In this document: one piece after another, positions 49,161-60,423 of the stretch | Layout: every line of letters starts with the position of its first letter | Position numbering within the stretch: the first letter of the stretch is position 1 | The notes under the pieces: model-generated | Database searches by the model: none | Seen by the model: only the letters and a program-made list of their open reading frames with translations | Told to the model about the DNA's origin: nothing | Assembly: GCA_942159475.1 (NCBI GenBank) | Contig: OW804102.1 | Coordinates: forward strand, 32,990,873-33,054,872 | DNA from: Sthenelais limicola | Lineage: Eukaryota > Annelida > Polychaeta > Phyllodocida > Sigalionidae | Direction: 5' to 3' | Length of the DNA: 64,000 nt | Position numbers and translations under genes: made by a program

Positions 49161-49492
49161 AAAATGCATAATATAAGAAGATATTGAAAGATAACTTTAT
49201 ATATAACTTTTATTTCCTAAGAAATAGTTGTACAGTTTCTGCTATAAGCAGTTCTTCCAACAACCAGATATCCGACTACTTAGTATGGTTTCTGATTACT
49301 TCCGTCGCCGGCGCTCCATACCTCCTTGTCGGTTGCCATAAAAACAGAGCCCTTGGGCACGAGAGTAACATCTTTTGATATTCCTTTGTCTACAAGTGAC
49401 AAACACATGCACAGCCAAAAAGGTCTCTAAATATACATATAGTTTCTATGACTTGCATGTCGGTCTGCATGGGCTTCAGAATATTTAGCCTA

Positions 49493-49705
49493 CGTGGGTA
49501 AAATCTCCTGAAATTGTGCAGTTTGCCGCCACCAAACCTCTCAAATAAACCCCAATTTAAGACAAAAATGAAGTTCGTGATACAGTTCAACATAATAATT
49601 AAATGACCCTAATACAAAATATATACACAAATATGAATAATTTTGTTTGATAATTTTCAGTCTAAATGCGTATATATACGAGCTGCTGCCGATTGTACGT
49701 TTGTG
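49493..49705 (+). repeat. Diverged GGGTCAGA-family MITE
   Basis: It keeps the order of internal blocks (CTCTCAAATAAACCCCAATTT, AAAATGAAGTTC, CTGCCGATTGTACGTTT), but the ends are eroded and no target duplication is clear. Confidence 0.55.
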
Positions 49706-50559
49706 GCGCCCCCACACAAATGTATTTCTGCTTAGACAAAACTATATTCTGAATGGAACTTTATTGCAATGGATCGACGCAGCGTTCTGTGAAATCCCGC
49801 AGTATATCTATCAATAGGGAGTAATGTATAGTAATTTGAAGCCTCCAAGATTCCGTATGAGAAATGGACTGGATAGATGGATGGAAGGGACGGCAGCCAT
49901 TGTTAGTCTGATATTAGTTTTTTTCTTCCTTCTGTAAAGGAAGCAGTAGAGTATCTTTCCCCTCTTACCCAGGCACGCACGCCAGATTACTGTCTTGTAT
50001 CAGTTATTAAATGACTCTAGGAGCTTCAAACCAAGGATAAAGACGCAATGGGGCAATGGGATAAAATCTAATGTTTTGTTGAGGTTTTTTTGTTGTTTTT
50101 TGGGGGGAGCAATGAGGAAAAGGAGCTTCTTTGTATTTCTGATAGCGAAGTTCTTCAATTCCTGATGGATCGTCAGAAGCACCCAGTCAATTTTGTTTTT
50201 GAAAGATGACCAGCATATAATGACAAGTTATGGAGCCTTAGGGTAAAGTTCAGGATATGTTTGTTTTTAATTCAATATTTTTATACAGCAAGACATAAAC
50301 TTGTTCAGACCAAAACTTGTCAAGACCAAAGCTCACAACATCTGTAATGATATCCTGCCTGGCGCTGTGTCTAGTGTGGTTTTAACTATCTAGGTGCATG
50401 ACTACATAATGTAACTAAAATTAGGAACTAATAACATCGAAATGATAGTATCTATCAACATATAATACATACACCAGCTGTCTGGTTGTGTGTTGTCTTG
50501 TGTGGTGTGCTGTTGTTGTGTGTTGTTGTGTATGGTGTGTTTTGCGGATCTGAATGTTT

Positions 50560-50775
50560 TGTGAGCTCTCTTGGCCCAGTGAGTTATAGCCCTAGGTGTT
50601 TCTTTAGTGCAGACTTGAAGCTGTTTGGGTTTTCGAGATTTTTTAGATTTTTTTTGAGGCAGTTCCATAGCTTGGCTATTTGGTAACCTGGGGAATTGTT
50701 TTAGGGCTTCGGATTTGGGTCTGGGTAAAGGGAAGTTAAATGGTGAGGTACATGCTACACGTTGGGTTGAGAGGG
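50560..50775 (-). pseudogene. LINE RT C-terminal fragment
   Basis: On the minus strand, one frame reads FNFPLPRPKSEALKQFP. After a frameshift it continues as AKLWNCLKKNLKNLENP and SFKSALKKHLGL, the closing LWN / F-x-x-LK-x-HL block of CR1/L2-like RTs. It is a short dead fragment. Confidence 0.7.
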
Positions 50776-51070
50776 AGCAGGGGAGAGTGAGGGGAAAGAG
50801 AGAGATGTGACTTAAGTTTAACGAGTAGAGCTAGTCAGATCCCCCTAGCCTTCTTTTTATTCTAACAAAACTTTAAACAAACATATGGTATCCGATGGAG
50901 CTTATAGAAATATTAGTTTTCTCTCTCATGGATGTCATACTTGTCCTTAAAAGATGATATATTTATAATCATTATTGACGGAATCAATCAAGGGAGTTTT
51001 CGGACTCGGACATTTAAATTTCATTTGAAGTCATTATTGTAGCTACAATCCCAGAATCACAATTCATATT

Positions 51071-51255
51071 TAATACAAATTACAAACAAATTTGCAACGA
51101 GTATACTGAAAATTATTCTTTTTATTACAAATGAAAAGCAGTCAAGGGATTGATTTTGTATTTTATGTGGGTAAATCCCTTGACTGCTTTTCATTTGTAA
51201 TAAAAAAAATAATTCTCAGTATACTCGTTGCAAAATTGTGTGTAAATTGTATTAA
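51071..51255. repeat. Near-perfect 81 bp-arm inverted repeat
   Basis: Left arm 51071-51151 and right arm 51174-51255 match with only ~5 mismatches; the inner 30 nt (ACAAATGAAAAGCAGTCAAG onward) match exactly. The loop is 22 nt. Confidence 0.9.
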
Positions 51256-51775
51256 GAGATCGTAGATCGAGTTCTTTACTTACGCGTCCATGCGGAAAAG
51301 AGTCCTATAAGTTGATTATTATACATGGCTTATTTTGCATGTAAAACGTGGTTAATTAAAAAAAAGATAACATTATAATTTACTATATCTGGTTTTCATA
51401 CAAGAGGAATATAACTAGATACAGGTGAAACGATCGAGGAAGAAAGCACTTGCTCCGGCAAACTTGCGTTGGCAATCTTGCGCCACCAAACATGACAGCG
51501 CCGGTAATGTAGTCCATTACCGTGTTACAAGTAATGAGCGGCCGTTGGGGCCTCGGTAGTGAATGCGTGTATAATAATGTCAATTAATAATAATAGTATG
51601 TGTGGTGGTATCTATATTAATGGCCCCGTGGTCTTATGTGGTATCAGCGAGACAATGGGAGGTGGATGGGTTTATAAAGTGCCAAATATTGGTGGGACAG
51701 AAAAAGAGCGTAAGCTAGAATATGAGGAAGGGAGAGAGAAACAGAGAAGGTAGAGAGAGATAGAGAGATAGAAAG

Positions 51776-52521
51776 AACAAGTTATAAGTTTTTTAAGTTA
51801 ATCAATCATTTAATGAACTATTTTTCTGTTTAACTTTATAATCAGTTTAAGTTAATGTATATATTGTGCGTTTCCCAAGGAAACAAATTCTACGGACAAC
51901 TATTTGTGTGCAATGGCAAGTCATAGTTAGCAGTTTAGTTTTTGCTCAACTGAAAATGCTTAATATTTAATTAAAAATGCTTATGCTTAATTATATGTGT
52001 AAACTTTGTGATAATAATATTGGATAAAGAACATAACACTCTTTTGAAACCCAGAAATCACAAAGGGTGTAGTAGGTGTAGATCACTCAGATTCAGTCAT
52101 GGGTGGTCCTCTCTACAGTTGTCAATCAAACCAAGATAGCTAATAGAATACAAGACATGTAAACCAATAGGATGTCACACTGGCCTTCAGGGATTTACTG
52201 CAGAGATGGTAGAAGGTTGTCAATCAAACAGTCCTAACCAATAGGATGTCACACTGGCCTTCAGGGATTTACTGCAGAGATGGTGGAAGGTTGTCAATCA
52301 AGCAGTCTTTGCATAAGTGCCAAGTTAGTAGTGTTGGTGTGAATTACATCACACAGAGATGGGCATCCAGATATCCTCCCAGATAAGTGTCCACACTCCT
52401 CACACCAACCCTCAACCAACACCTCAAAATGTATCACATGAACTGGCTACTCAGGATGATTGACAGAATGGTACGCAATTCACTAACATTCACGAATTTT
52501 TAATTCCGTAGAATGTAAAAA
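51776..52521 (+). repeat. Dispersed repeat K (copy 2) with internal tandem duplication
   Basis: Same orientation as copy 1 and very similar at both ends. The central part (51918-52040) differs and is shorter. A 74 bp unit (52164-52237) is duplicated at 52238-52311. Confidence 0.82.
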
Positions 52522-53149
52522 GAGGGGAGCTTGCAGATCACTACCGTGCCTAGGAATTATTAACACCAGTGCTAACTCCACCATCATTAAATATTGTACA
52601 CGGAAAAACTAATGATTTTGCTCTCCTACTTTTAAAAAAGAATTTAGAAAATCATCCTGTGCACATCAAGAAGCTGCCATCAGCACAGCTTTGATTTTCA
52701 AGGGCGATAGACTCTCATAGTCATATTACACCTCACCTAATTAAGCTAGATTTGTCGATCCAGAATGTTTTCAGACCAAGGTTCAGCTTGCCTGCCATGC
52801 CAAGCACTTTAGCTCTTGGCATGTATTTTCTTCCCCAACGATGATAAATGAGAAATTGAATGATTTTTCATAATTGATGTCCTTGGAAGTAATTCTATCA
52901 CTGCCGTTGTCAAGGTAACGTAATAGATTTGCTTAATCCAATAAACTAGTGTTTATTTTAGGTTGATCGGTTTCATGTTTTGCAACTCAATCGAGTTGCT
53001 CTGAGAAAGCTGTCACCTGCAATGATTGGTCCAGCCGGTCTGATAAGAAATCTATGAATATGGTGATTAACTTATTAATAGCAATATGTTATCAATCTTT
53101 ACGAATACTAAGATGGAATACAATATAAAATGTGAGATTAGATTGCAAG

Positions 53150-53331
53150 CTGCACTCTCAGCGAACTATGATTTTCTACTTTTTGTTCAATTCTTTTCCA
53201 ACCCTTCTAACAATCATTTGAGCACAATTTTGGAGGATTTTGTCATACCGTTTTTTTCTACGACGACTTCACTTGTTATCGCTCACCGACGGCCGTGTTC
53301 TCTTGAACGATTGTGAGCTTTAAATTCTTGT

Positions 53332-53377
<46 letters not shown>

Positions 53378-53455
53378 TTATAACAGCAGCAGAATATTGA
53401 TAAATCCAGTCATATAAGTCATAATATGAGTGAATTTGATCAGATGTATTTTGTC
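53150..53455 (+). repeat. Dispersed repeat R (copy) with TA microsatellite
   Basis: Shares the family's block order. A (TA)n tract of ~45 bp (53333-53376) has expanded inside the TTGTATAYATAT block. Confidence 0.62.
53333..53376. repeat. TA dinucleotide microsatellite
   Basis: Uninterrupted alternating TA tract inside dispersed repeat R. Confidence 0.95.
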
Positions 53456-54399
53456 ATAATAGGTGAGACTCCAGGCTTAAGATTTAAGATTATTTTTTCA
53501 AAAGAAGCTTGGCGATCATGCGATGCTTTTTCCAGCAGATTCTGATACAAATGCAATATAATGATCGGTAGAAGTATATTAATTCATTCTTCTATGAGAA
53601 ATGGGTGGAGACAACCCAACTGAAAACAACTTGCTTCAATTTGATTTTATCATTTTTATTAGCAACATTTTTTTCTTTTTGTCTACCGCTGATGATATCT
53701 ACCATTTGCAATACAGAGACACTTTCAACCACAGATATTCTTTAGATAACCAAGAAAAAGAAAATAACCCTTGCCACTCATAAATTGAGTTAAGGTTGAC
53801 AAAGGTCAAGACTGAGATATCAAAAAATATATAAAACCCTCTACCATAGCGCACATACTCGTACAATTTATTCCCATTATTTACTTGATTTATTTGCACA
53901 AATATGATAACTTCACAATGTAGTATGATAGGGTGGGCCAGTTGAATTATTGGCCTTTCATGCTTCCTTATATATATTGCCATTATATGTAAGAGTTATG
54001 TGAATGAACCTATTTCAATCATAGCGCAATTCTGTGCGAAACCATGAGCGATGATACACACAATTTCACTTCAAGTGCAAAAACAAACTTGTGATGTGTT
54101 CAAGAAAGATGAGTCAAAAGTCGCAAAAAATGGTATTTTTCAAATGTTTCTCCACAAAAACCCTTGTCAGAATGTTGGGCAATAATGAGATGTGGTGTGG
54201 TTTTGCCGTGCGGCAGCCGTACACCAATCGGCCATTCTAATGTGAATGGACCTTTCGTCTGCCTATCAATCTGTCCACACCACACCACAATAAACCATTG
54301 TGTAAGATACTGCCAGACGGCAGGGGCGGGTGGGGACATACCTGTCAATACCTGCCGGATGGTTAATGTGTGTTTTATTACCATTTTATGTTATCTGTC

Positions 54400-54560
54400 C
54401 CGTATATATAAGCCCACGTCTGGGCCAGGTTAAGTTGTCACTCCAAGCTCTGACTATTCTGTTGATGGATGTACTCTTGGATTTGCTGTGAATAAATATG
54501 ACTGTATTGGAAACTCATCTCAGACTTGCCGTCCTTTGTTGAGCAGTGCCGAGTTGCTGA
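54400..54560 (+). promoter_or_regulatory. Possible LTR-type promoter/poly(A) region
   Basis: A TATATATAAG box (54403-54412) is followed 79 nt later by AATAAA (54491-54496), with an ordered non-repetitive sequence between. This spacing resembles the U3/R part of an LTR. No second copy, primer-binding site or pol is visible nearby, so at best it is a solo LTR; the ends could not be fixed. Confidence 0.3.
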
Positions 54561-55045
54561 CCCAAGGTCACAAAGTGATCAACGGTTCTGTCCCTTCCTT
54601 ACCAAGCGAGCTGCCATACTACCAAGCCTTCATAGGAATAGCCTGTGGGGGATGAGTCAGTCCAAATAGTATAAGCCCTAACAGTAATCAGTCATATATT
54701 CCCCCATGCCCCTAGTGGGATGGAACAAATTAACCAAGCACTACGAACCTAACCGCTTTACTAGTGATTGAGCATTAAGAAATATTGCGACCATTTGTTC
54801 ATGCATAAACAAAAATAGAAGTACTTATATTCAATAGCATAATGTTTATCATCATTGAAATCGGCTTGATCTCATCTTTTCAAATATGACAGTATCTCAA
54901 AATCCGCTTTTTTGTGATTTCTGACTCATTTTCCTGTGAAACATCCCATTTGATATACCATGTTATAATGACGAAATTACCTTGTGTGGTGGTACCCTGG
55001 ATGACCGCAATGTGGCAGAAAAGTAAACACGAGTGTTTCCTCTAA

Positions 55046-55282
55046 GGGTCAGATTTTCAGAAAATGTACAATTCAACTTCGCCAATCTTCTCAAATAACC
55101 CAAAGTTCAGAGGAAAATAGAGATCAAAATAAAGTTCAACCTAGCCAAACAGATTGCTAGACTCAATGCATGGCCAAAATAGTCTCAAATTTACATAGTA
55201 TTGACCTAATTGCAGTCTAATTCTGACCAAATTTATTAAATGTGTACAGCTGCCAATTGTACATTTTCTGAAAATCTGACCC
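55046..55282. mobile_element. MITE, family GGGTCAGA (copy 2)
   Basis: A 237 bp copy with inverted ends, flanked by CTAA on both sides (55042-55045, 55283-55286). The internal sequence closely follows copies 1 and 3. Confidence 0.87.
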
Positions 55283-55286
55283 CTAA

Positions 55287-55871
55287 ACACTGTATTATTT
55301 CTTGACATTCATAATTTACTAGAAGTGTATATTCTATATAATTTTAACTTTTTGATTGATTAGCTATTTTTTCTTTTCTGACCGAGTGTCTTATTGAATG
55401 TCAAAATATGCTGTAAAATTAAATCTCCTTTGTCAGCTCAGGGATCGGAGGAAGACCACCGCCATGGTGAGCCGATGAGCTGTTGTGTGCAATACACTGA
55501 TATGAATCTACCAATGATGTATGTAGCTCTCAACCTGAATAAAAACGAATTAAAAAAACGCAGTGGGAGGATGTGTATAAAAGCTTGGTGGAGTGCTCGC
55601 ATTGCTCCCCTTCATGAAGCAGCACTGCCAGAGGCAATGTCAAACCTATCTAATAACAAACAGTACACCCATTCAAATCAAGTACTCTGTAAAAATAACA
55701 GAATAAACAAGCGATAAGGAATTGTTAGCCACAATTCAAACCACTTAGGTTTAAAAAGAGAAAAAAACTCTACAACGCATATCAAATAAACCTGGAGCCA
55801 TCTACACTCCTGAACGGTAAGATAAATTGATAGATAGATAGACAGATATATAGATAGATAGATAGATAGAC

Positions 55872-55913
<42 letters not shown>

Positions 55914-56834
55914 GTAGTAGAAATGCACATACCATATTATACCACCAACAAACAGAAAAATCTGTGCATAGTAAATCACACTAGCAGTAAATCTGTCTCT
56001 CTTGCAAACAGGCTGAATATATAGGGGAATCCTTAGATTGCAGTTAAAGTGATAAACCACAGTGAGAAAAAGGTCACAAGCTGGGAGATAATGGCTTTCT
56101 CTGAAATATTTCATGAGATGTCATTGGCACAAAAGTGGGGACATTCTCTATTGATATCTGCTGGAGGGTGAGGTGACCCTCTGAAGTAGAAAGCACCCTC
56201 TGCAGGAGGGCCTTTTAAAAACACTTCTACACTCCTAGAAAAAAGAGGTCTATCTAGGATACAGATATTACGAGGGAACTGTATTAGAGCTGCGTTTTCA
56301 GCTAAATATTACGACAGAAATATCTTACCAAATGTACTCTCATTATGTTGACAGAGCATATTAGGGTTTGAGCCTAATTAGTCGCCGTTTGTTGGGATAG
56401 ACCCCGCTGTTGAAGGCCTACAGAGCAAGCCTACTAGTGTTGGACGTCCGGTTCCGGCCGACCGCTTACAGCAACGAAAATAAAAAACATTTACTGCTCA
56501 AAACGGCAAGCTCATGGCTTTCCACTGGTTTATTTTGCTTCGAAATCATTTATAATTTGTTGTTAATGACAGTAACATCCCAACAAATGGTGACTTAAGC
56601 CGTTAGATCATCTGGCTGTGTTGCTTCGGCACACTTTTTTAATGAGCGTAAGAATAGCGTGAACAGAGTGAGGAAATAGCACTACATTACTACGTTTCTT
56701 TTTGAACAGAAAAAGTAAGGAAAACGTTCTTATTGCGCTCACTTAGCAGCCGCTAGAAAAGGAAATTAGTGTAACCAATTACACCAATGTAAACCAAAAC
56801 CGATCATGAACGTCTAAAGAAGCCAGTAGAACTC
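55287..56834. other. Non-coding stretch
   Basis: Holds the GATA microsatellite. A 107-codon frame at 55394-55717 has no recognised domain. Confidence 0.42.
55826..55914. repeat. GATA tetranucleotide microsatellite
   Basis: (GATA)n with a few GACA units; open frames across it are artefacts. Confidence 0.95.
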
Positions 56835-57005
56835 TACCTTTATAGGACTGGATTTATTAATATTCTGCTGATGTTAAAAGAAATAATAGTATGTGTATAC
56901 AAGAATTTGAAGTTGAAACGGCCCAGAGAAAATGAGGGGTGGTGAGCGATGATATGTGAAACTACTTCAGTAAAGCATTTCGGCGGGTCACCGAAATAGA
57001 AATGT
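56835..57005 (-). repeat. Dispersed repeat R (inverted copy)
   Basis: TAGGACTGGATTTATTAATA, TTCTGCTG and TATACAAGAATTTGAAGTTG are reverse complements of the 53 kb copy. Confidence 0.58.
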
Positions 57006-57015
57006 GGATGTATAT

Positions 57016-57252
57016 GGGTCAGATTTTCAGAAAATGTACAATTCACCTTCGGCAATCTTCTCAAAGAACCCAAATTTCAGACGAAAATAAAGTTCAAAAC
57101 ACACTTCAACCTAATCAAACAGATCGCTAGAATCAATGCAATGCTGAATATCCTCGAATATCCCCTAGTATTGACCAAATTGCTGCCTAATTTAGCAGAA
57201 TTTACTAAAATGTGTACAGTTGCGAATTGTACATTTTCTGTAAATCTGACCC
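57016..57252. mobile_element. MITE, family GGGTCAGA (copy 3)
   Basis: A 237 bp copy flanked by ATAT on both sides (57012-57015, 57253-57256). It lies directly beside an inverted copy of another dispersed repeat (56835-57005). Confidence 0.87.
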
Positions 57253-57693
57253 ATATGGTGCCCTGCACCAACACCAGCCTAACAATATCCTCAAATATCT
57301 TGGCGTCTTATGTAACGTTACATAACAAATCAGACACACTGGCAATTGTGATGAAAGGGTTTACAAGGCTCACAGGGACTAGTAAGTAGTAATGTCCGCA
57401 TTGTGCATATTTCAGGCGCCCCAAACTGACGTCGCACAAGGGTTTCCCTGAACCGTTGCTGCATCAGTTCGCATCTGAGAGTGGCTATAAATCCCACATA
57501 AATGGGAATAAAAAATAATAGGTGATGTACTGGTGGATCCCTAACGTCTGTTATCTATCCCCAAAGAGGGCATTAACCCCTTTACCAACTCTTTATGGCA
57601 TATACTTAACAGTGTTAAATTTGTTCTAGTGGAATTCTTCTTCCCAGTGGGGGATTTGCATGTCTCACTGTACATGTCTATTGCAATGCATAT

Positions 57694-57818
57694 GGGTAGG
57701 ATTTTCAGAAAATGTACAATTCAACTTCACCAATCCGACCAATCATTTTTAGCCTAATTTAGCAGAATTTCCTAAATGTGTAGAGCTGCCAATTGTACAT
57801 TTTCTGAAAATCTGACCA
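57694..57818. mobile_element. MITE, family GGGTCAGA (copy 4, internally deleted)
   Basis: Both ends are kept but ~110 bp of the middle is missing. ATAT flanks the element (57690-57693 and 57819-57822). Confidence 0.8.
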
Positions 57819-58804
57819 ATATGCTGGGATGGATTCAGCTCTAATCTGACATTTAAACATTATTTAGCTACATTCTTATTTTGAAATTCAAAGATCCTGT
57901 CACCAATATCATAGCTTTTGTAAATAATCTATAAAAACCAAATGCATGATGGGAATGATTAAGTCTTGTTTTACGGAAACATTTAAAACACATGGCTATT
58001 TTACATGCGATGACTGTTAAATATTCCAGCTGAACATAACATGTTTGGAAAAGCTTTTACACTGACAATTCATTCCATGCGAATCAAGATTCAAGATGGC
58101 GGACATGCAAATCCCCTATTCCCACAGACGGTTTAAAAGAATACAAGAAACCTTCATATCTAAGAGTGTAGAATATGTACACACTTTGAGGCGCAGTAGG
58201 CACGAAATGCTGAGTGGCTTTGCTTTTAAATGATTATCTTGGTCTGTCTTGTTTGAAGGATGTGCTCGAGTAGGTTGATGTGCGGCAATGAGTTAGTATG
58301 TATAGGTCATAGGTCACGGGGAAGAGCATATGGATTCATTCCTTAACTTCGTTCAGATATAAATTTATAGTCAGATGACTATTTAGGTGCATACTTATGT
58401 AACATAGCCCCCTGTGATATTATCCTATCGAACTGTTATAATTATGTTTTTAGGAGGCTAAAAAATGTACAAAAAAATGGTTGGTGTAACGTATTTGCCC
58501 TGTCAGGCTTTTTGTGTTGTTGAACATGGAAGGACTTAATGCCTAACCGTGCCTATTGACTATGTCATATTTGACTATGTAAATCGAGAAGAAATTGTTA
58601 AATCTTTAAAAAAATTCAATGAAATTCAATGTATGAATAATGTCTTTATTACAAATATTGCCTATGTTTCTAAACTTTATGTTTGTATGTTTGAAACGTA
58701 TCACAGTTTGTGAAATATCTACGAAATAAATTTTGTTAAAAAAAATGATTGTATGAGTCGAAATTTTGTAGAAGCATTATTGGGCATATGTTTTACAGGA
58801 TGAG

Positions 58805-58950
58805 TAGCTGCCTTGAACGATCCTGGGGATATAGACACCTAAGGCAGAAACTAAAAGGATTAATAACCTCCATTTTGGGAACGTTGGTACACTGTTTGAT
58901 AAGAATCAAACTGTGTAGCCCCTTGATGGAGGTTATTAATCATTTACTAA
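58805..58950 (+). repeat. Dispersed repeat F (copy 3)
   Basis: CTGCCTTGAACGATCCTGGG begins the copy. AAGGATTAATAACCTCCAT (58855-58873) pairs with ATGGAGGTTATTAATCA (58924-58940). Confidence 0.6.
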
Positions 58951-59229
58951 CTGCTCTATACCTAGGATTGTCTACAATATTTGCTAGCAATCGTCGAATG
59001 TGAATGTGTATTATTAATAATTTTTTGTAAATCTTTTCTTGAAATCCCAATTGAATGGGTTAAGCCCAGTAACAGATTGGACAGAAGGGGTTTGATGAGT
59101 TTTTGGTTTGCGTTTATTGGGTTCCGACGTTTCGGGCGGCATTTGCCCTTGAAACTACGAATTAATGAATAAAAGAATATTATCAGTTCTGATGCAGTAA
59201 ACTTAACTTGTTTTTATAAGAATTCAAAT

Positions 59230-59256
59230 GGCCCCCCCCCCGCCCCCCCCCCCCCA
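59230..59256. repeat. Poly-C tract
   Basis: About 24 C residues interrupted by one G, followed by A-rich sequence. An assembly or sequencing length error is possible here. Confidence 0.85.
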
Positions 59257-59727
59257 AAAAAATAAATAAATTAAGTGATTGTTCTTTTAAAATGTGCTAG
59301 TCTCACACATTTATGAACAATAATGCTTTAACATAGAAATGTATTAAGCTAAATTTAATGAATGAAGTTATCAAGGACATCAGGATAGAAATGAAATTTT
59401 TGCTCTTCTGTCATCTTCATCATATATTACGCAATTGGTTTTTAGGTGAAAAGGCATTTTTTTATTCAGTGACTTCACAGTACATATGTCTAGAGCTAAA
59501 TACTGGTAGGGAAAATATGGGGCACAATTTGAGTAAGTGATGTTTTGAGTGACATATATGCTTTTAAATAATTATCACCAGACGAGTGCTCCTGTAGAAA
59601 CCATTCCATTATATGCGGGCCAGAGCGTCAGAAAATGTACAATCAGCAGCTCTACATATTAAGTTTGACAAATTTGACAGATAAATGATAGGTTTGCAAT
59701 GTGCTCCAATATATTTGGTATTGAGAT

Positions 59728-59845
59728 TGGTTGATTGAGATTGAGAAACGTTTTATTAATAGTCTGGGGAGATAGCTCCTTGTATGCCAGGAGGTTTCCA
59801 AGCCCCCGTCCCGGTCTTACATTAGTTTTCGAAGCAGGTGAACAA
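59728..59845 (-). repeat. LINE 3' tail on the minus strand
   Basis: On the minus strand a GGGGCTTGGAAACCTCCTGG block leads to AATAAAACG and then irregular TCTCAA units. A similar GGGGGCTGGAAACCTCC block occurs at 25218-25235 on the plus strand, with AATAAATA at 25273, so both belong to one family of truncated LINE ends. Confidence 0.55.
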
Positions 59846-59897
59846 TACCACCTTCGTCACTGCTTATTCCTCATTCTATTCTCTCACTCTCATTAAG

Positions 59898-60066
59898 CAT
59901 TGGATACAGGAGAAAACAGGAGTTGGTATTGATAATTATTTATTCACCTTTCGTTGACATATTAACAAATTATCAGATGTGGTTAAAATTTGATGTATTA
60001 AATTTTATGAAGTAGGGGTATGATATTGTCACTAGTCTATAAGGCTTCGGCAGTGTTTATTTAGCC
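59898..60066 (-). repeat. Split direct repeat b2 (outer copy)
   Basis: This 169 bp segment recurs at 60249-60417 with a single difference (A/G near 60020). It is the outer end of the recombinase element. Confidence 0.9.
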
Positions 60067-60125
60067 CTCTGTGGGGGACAGTCTCTTGTTCTCCCAGTGT
60101 CTCTTGTGTAGGCGTGGGTGGGTGG

Positions 60126-60248
60126 GATACGTCTATACCCTATGAGGTCTGGAGGATGAGTGAGGAAGAGTACTGTCTTAGATGCCGGAAGCGGAAGTTC
60201 CTCCTGCACCTCCCGACCAATGCGCCCTCATTGGCGCAATGAGGAAAC
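60126..60248 (-). repeat. Split direct repeat a2 (internal copy)
   Basis: This 123 bp segment is identical to 63473-63595. It directly abuts repeat b1 at 60248/60249, which should be the junction of a circular intermediate. Confidence 0.9.
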
Positions 60249-60417
60249 CATTGGATACAGGAGAAAACAGGAGTTGGTATTGATAATTATTTATTCACCT
60301 TTCGTTGACATATTAACAAATTATCAGATGTGGTTAAAATTTGATGTATTAAATTTTATGAAGTAGGGGTGTGATATTGTCACTAGTCTATAAGGCTTCG
60401 GCAGTGTTTATTTAGCC
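60249..60417 (-). repeat. Split direct repeat b1 (internal copy)
   Basis: Second copy of the 169 bp repeat, starting 1 nt after a2 and ending 6 nt before the end of the recombinase ORF. Confidence 0.9.
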
Positions 60418-60423
60418 AATCCT

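Larger units (their letters stand above)
49161..51070. other. Mostly non-coding stretch
   Basis: Holds the diverged MITE (49.5 kb), a GTTGTGTG-rich patch (50480-50545) and the minus-strand LINE end (50.56-50.78 kb). Confidence 0.42.
52522..54399. other. Non-coding stretch
   Basis: Holds repeat R and the TA tract. The 54160-54400 part could be the U3 of the suspected LTR. Confidence 0.4.
57823..59727. other. Mostly non-coding stretch
   Basis: Holds repeat F copy 3 and the poly-C tract. AATAAA at ~58727 followed by A8 (58738-58745) looks like the 3' end of a retroposed transcript, but no coding part is recognised upstream. Confidence 0.42.

Noticed and set aside
55678..56114. Minus-strand frames with repeated Leu/Ser/Ile/Tyr
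   Set aside because: Translation of the GATA microsatellite.
58096..58233. 45-codon frame at CAAGATGGCGGAC, resembling a strong start context
   Set aside because: The AAGATGGCGG-type text recurs in repeats here (e.g. ~30710), and the peptide matches nothing I know.
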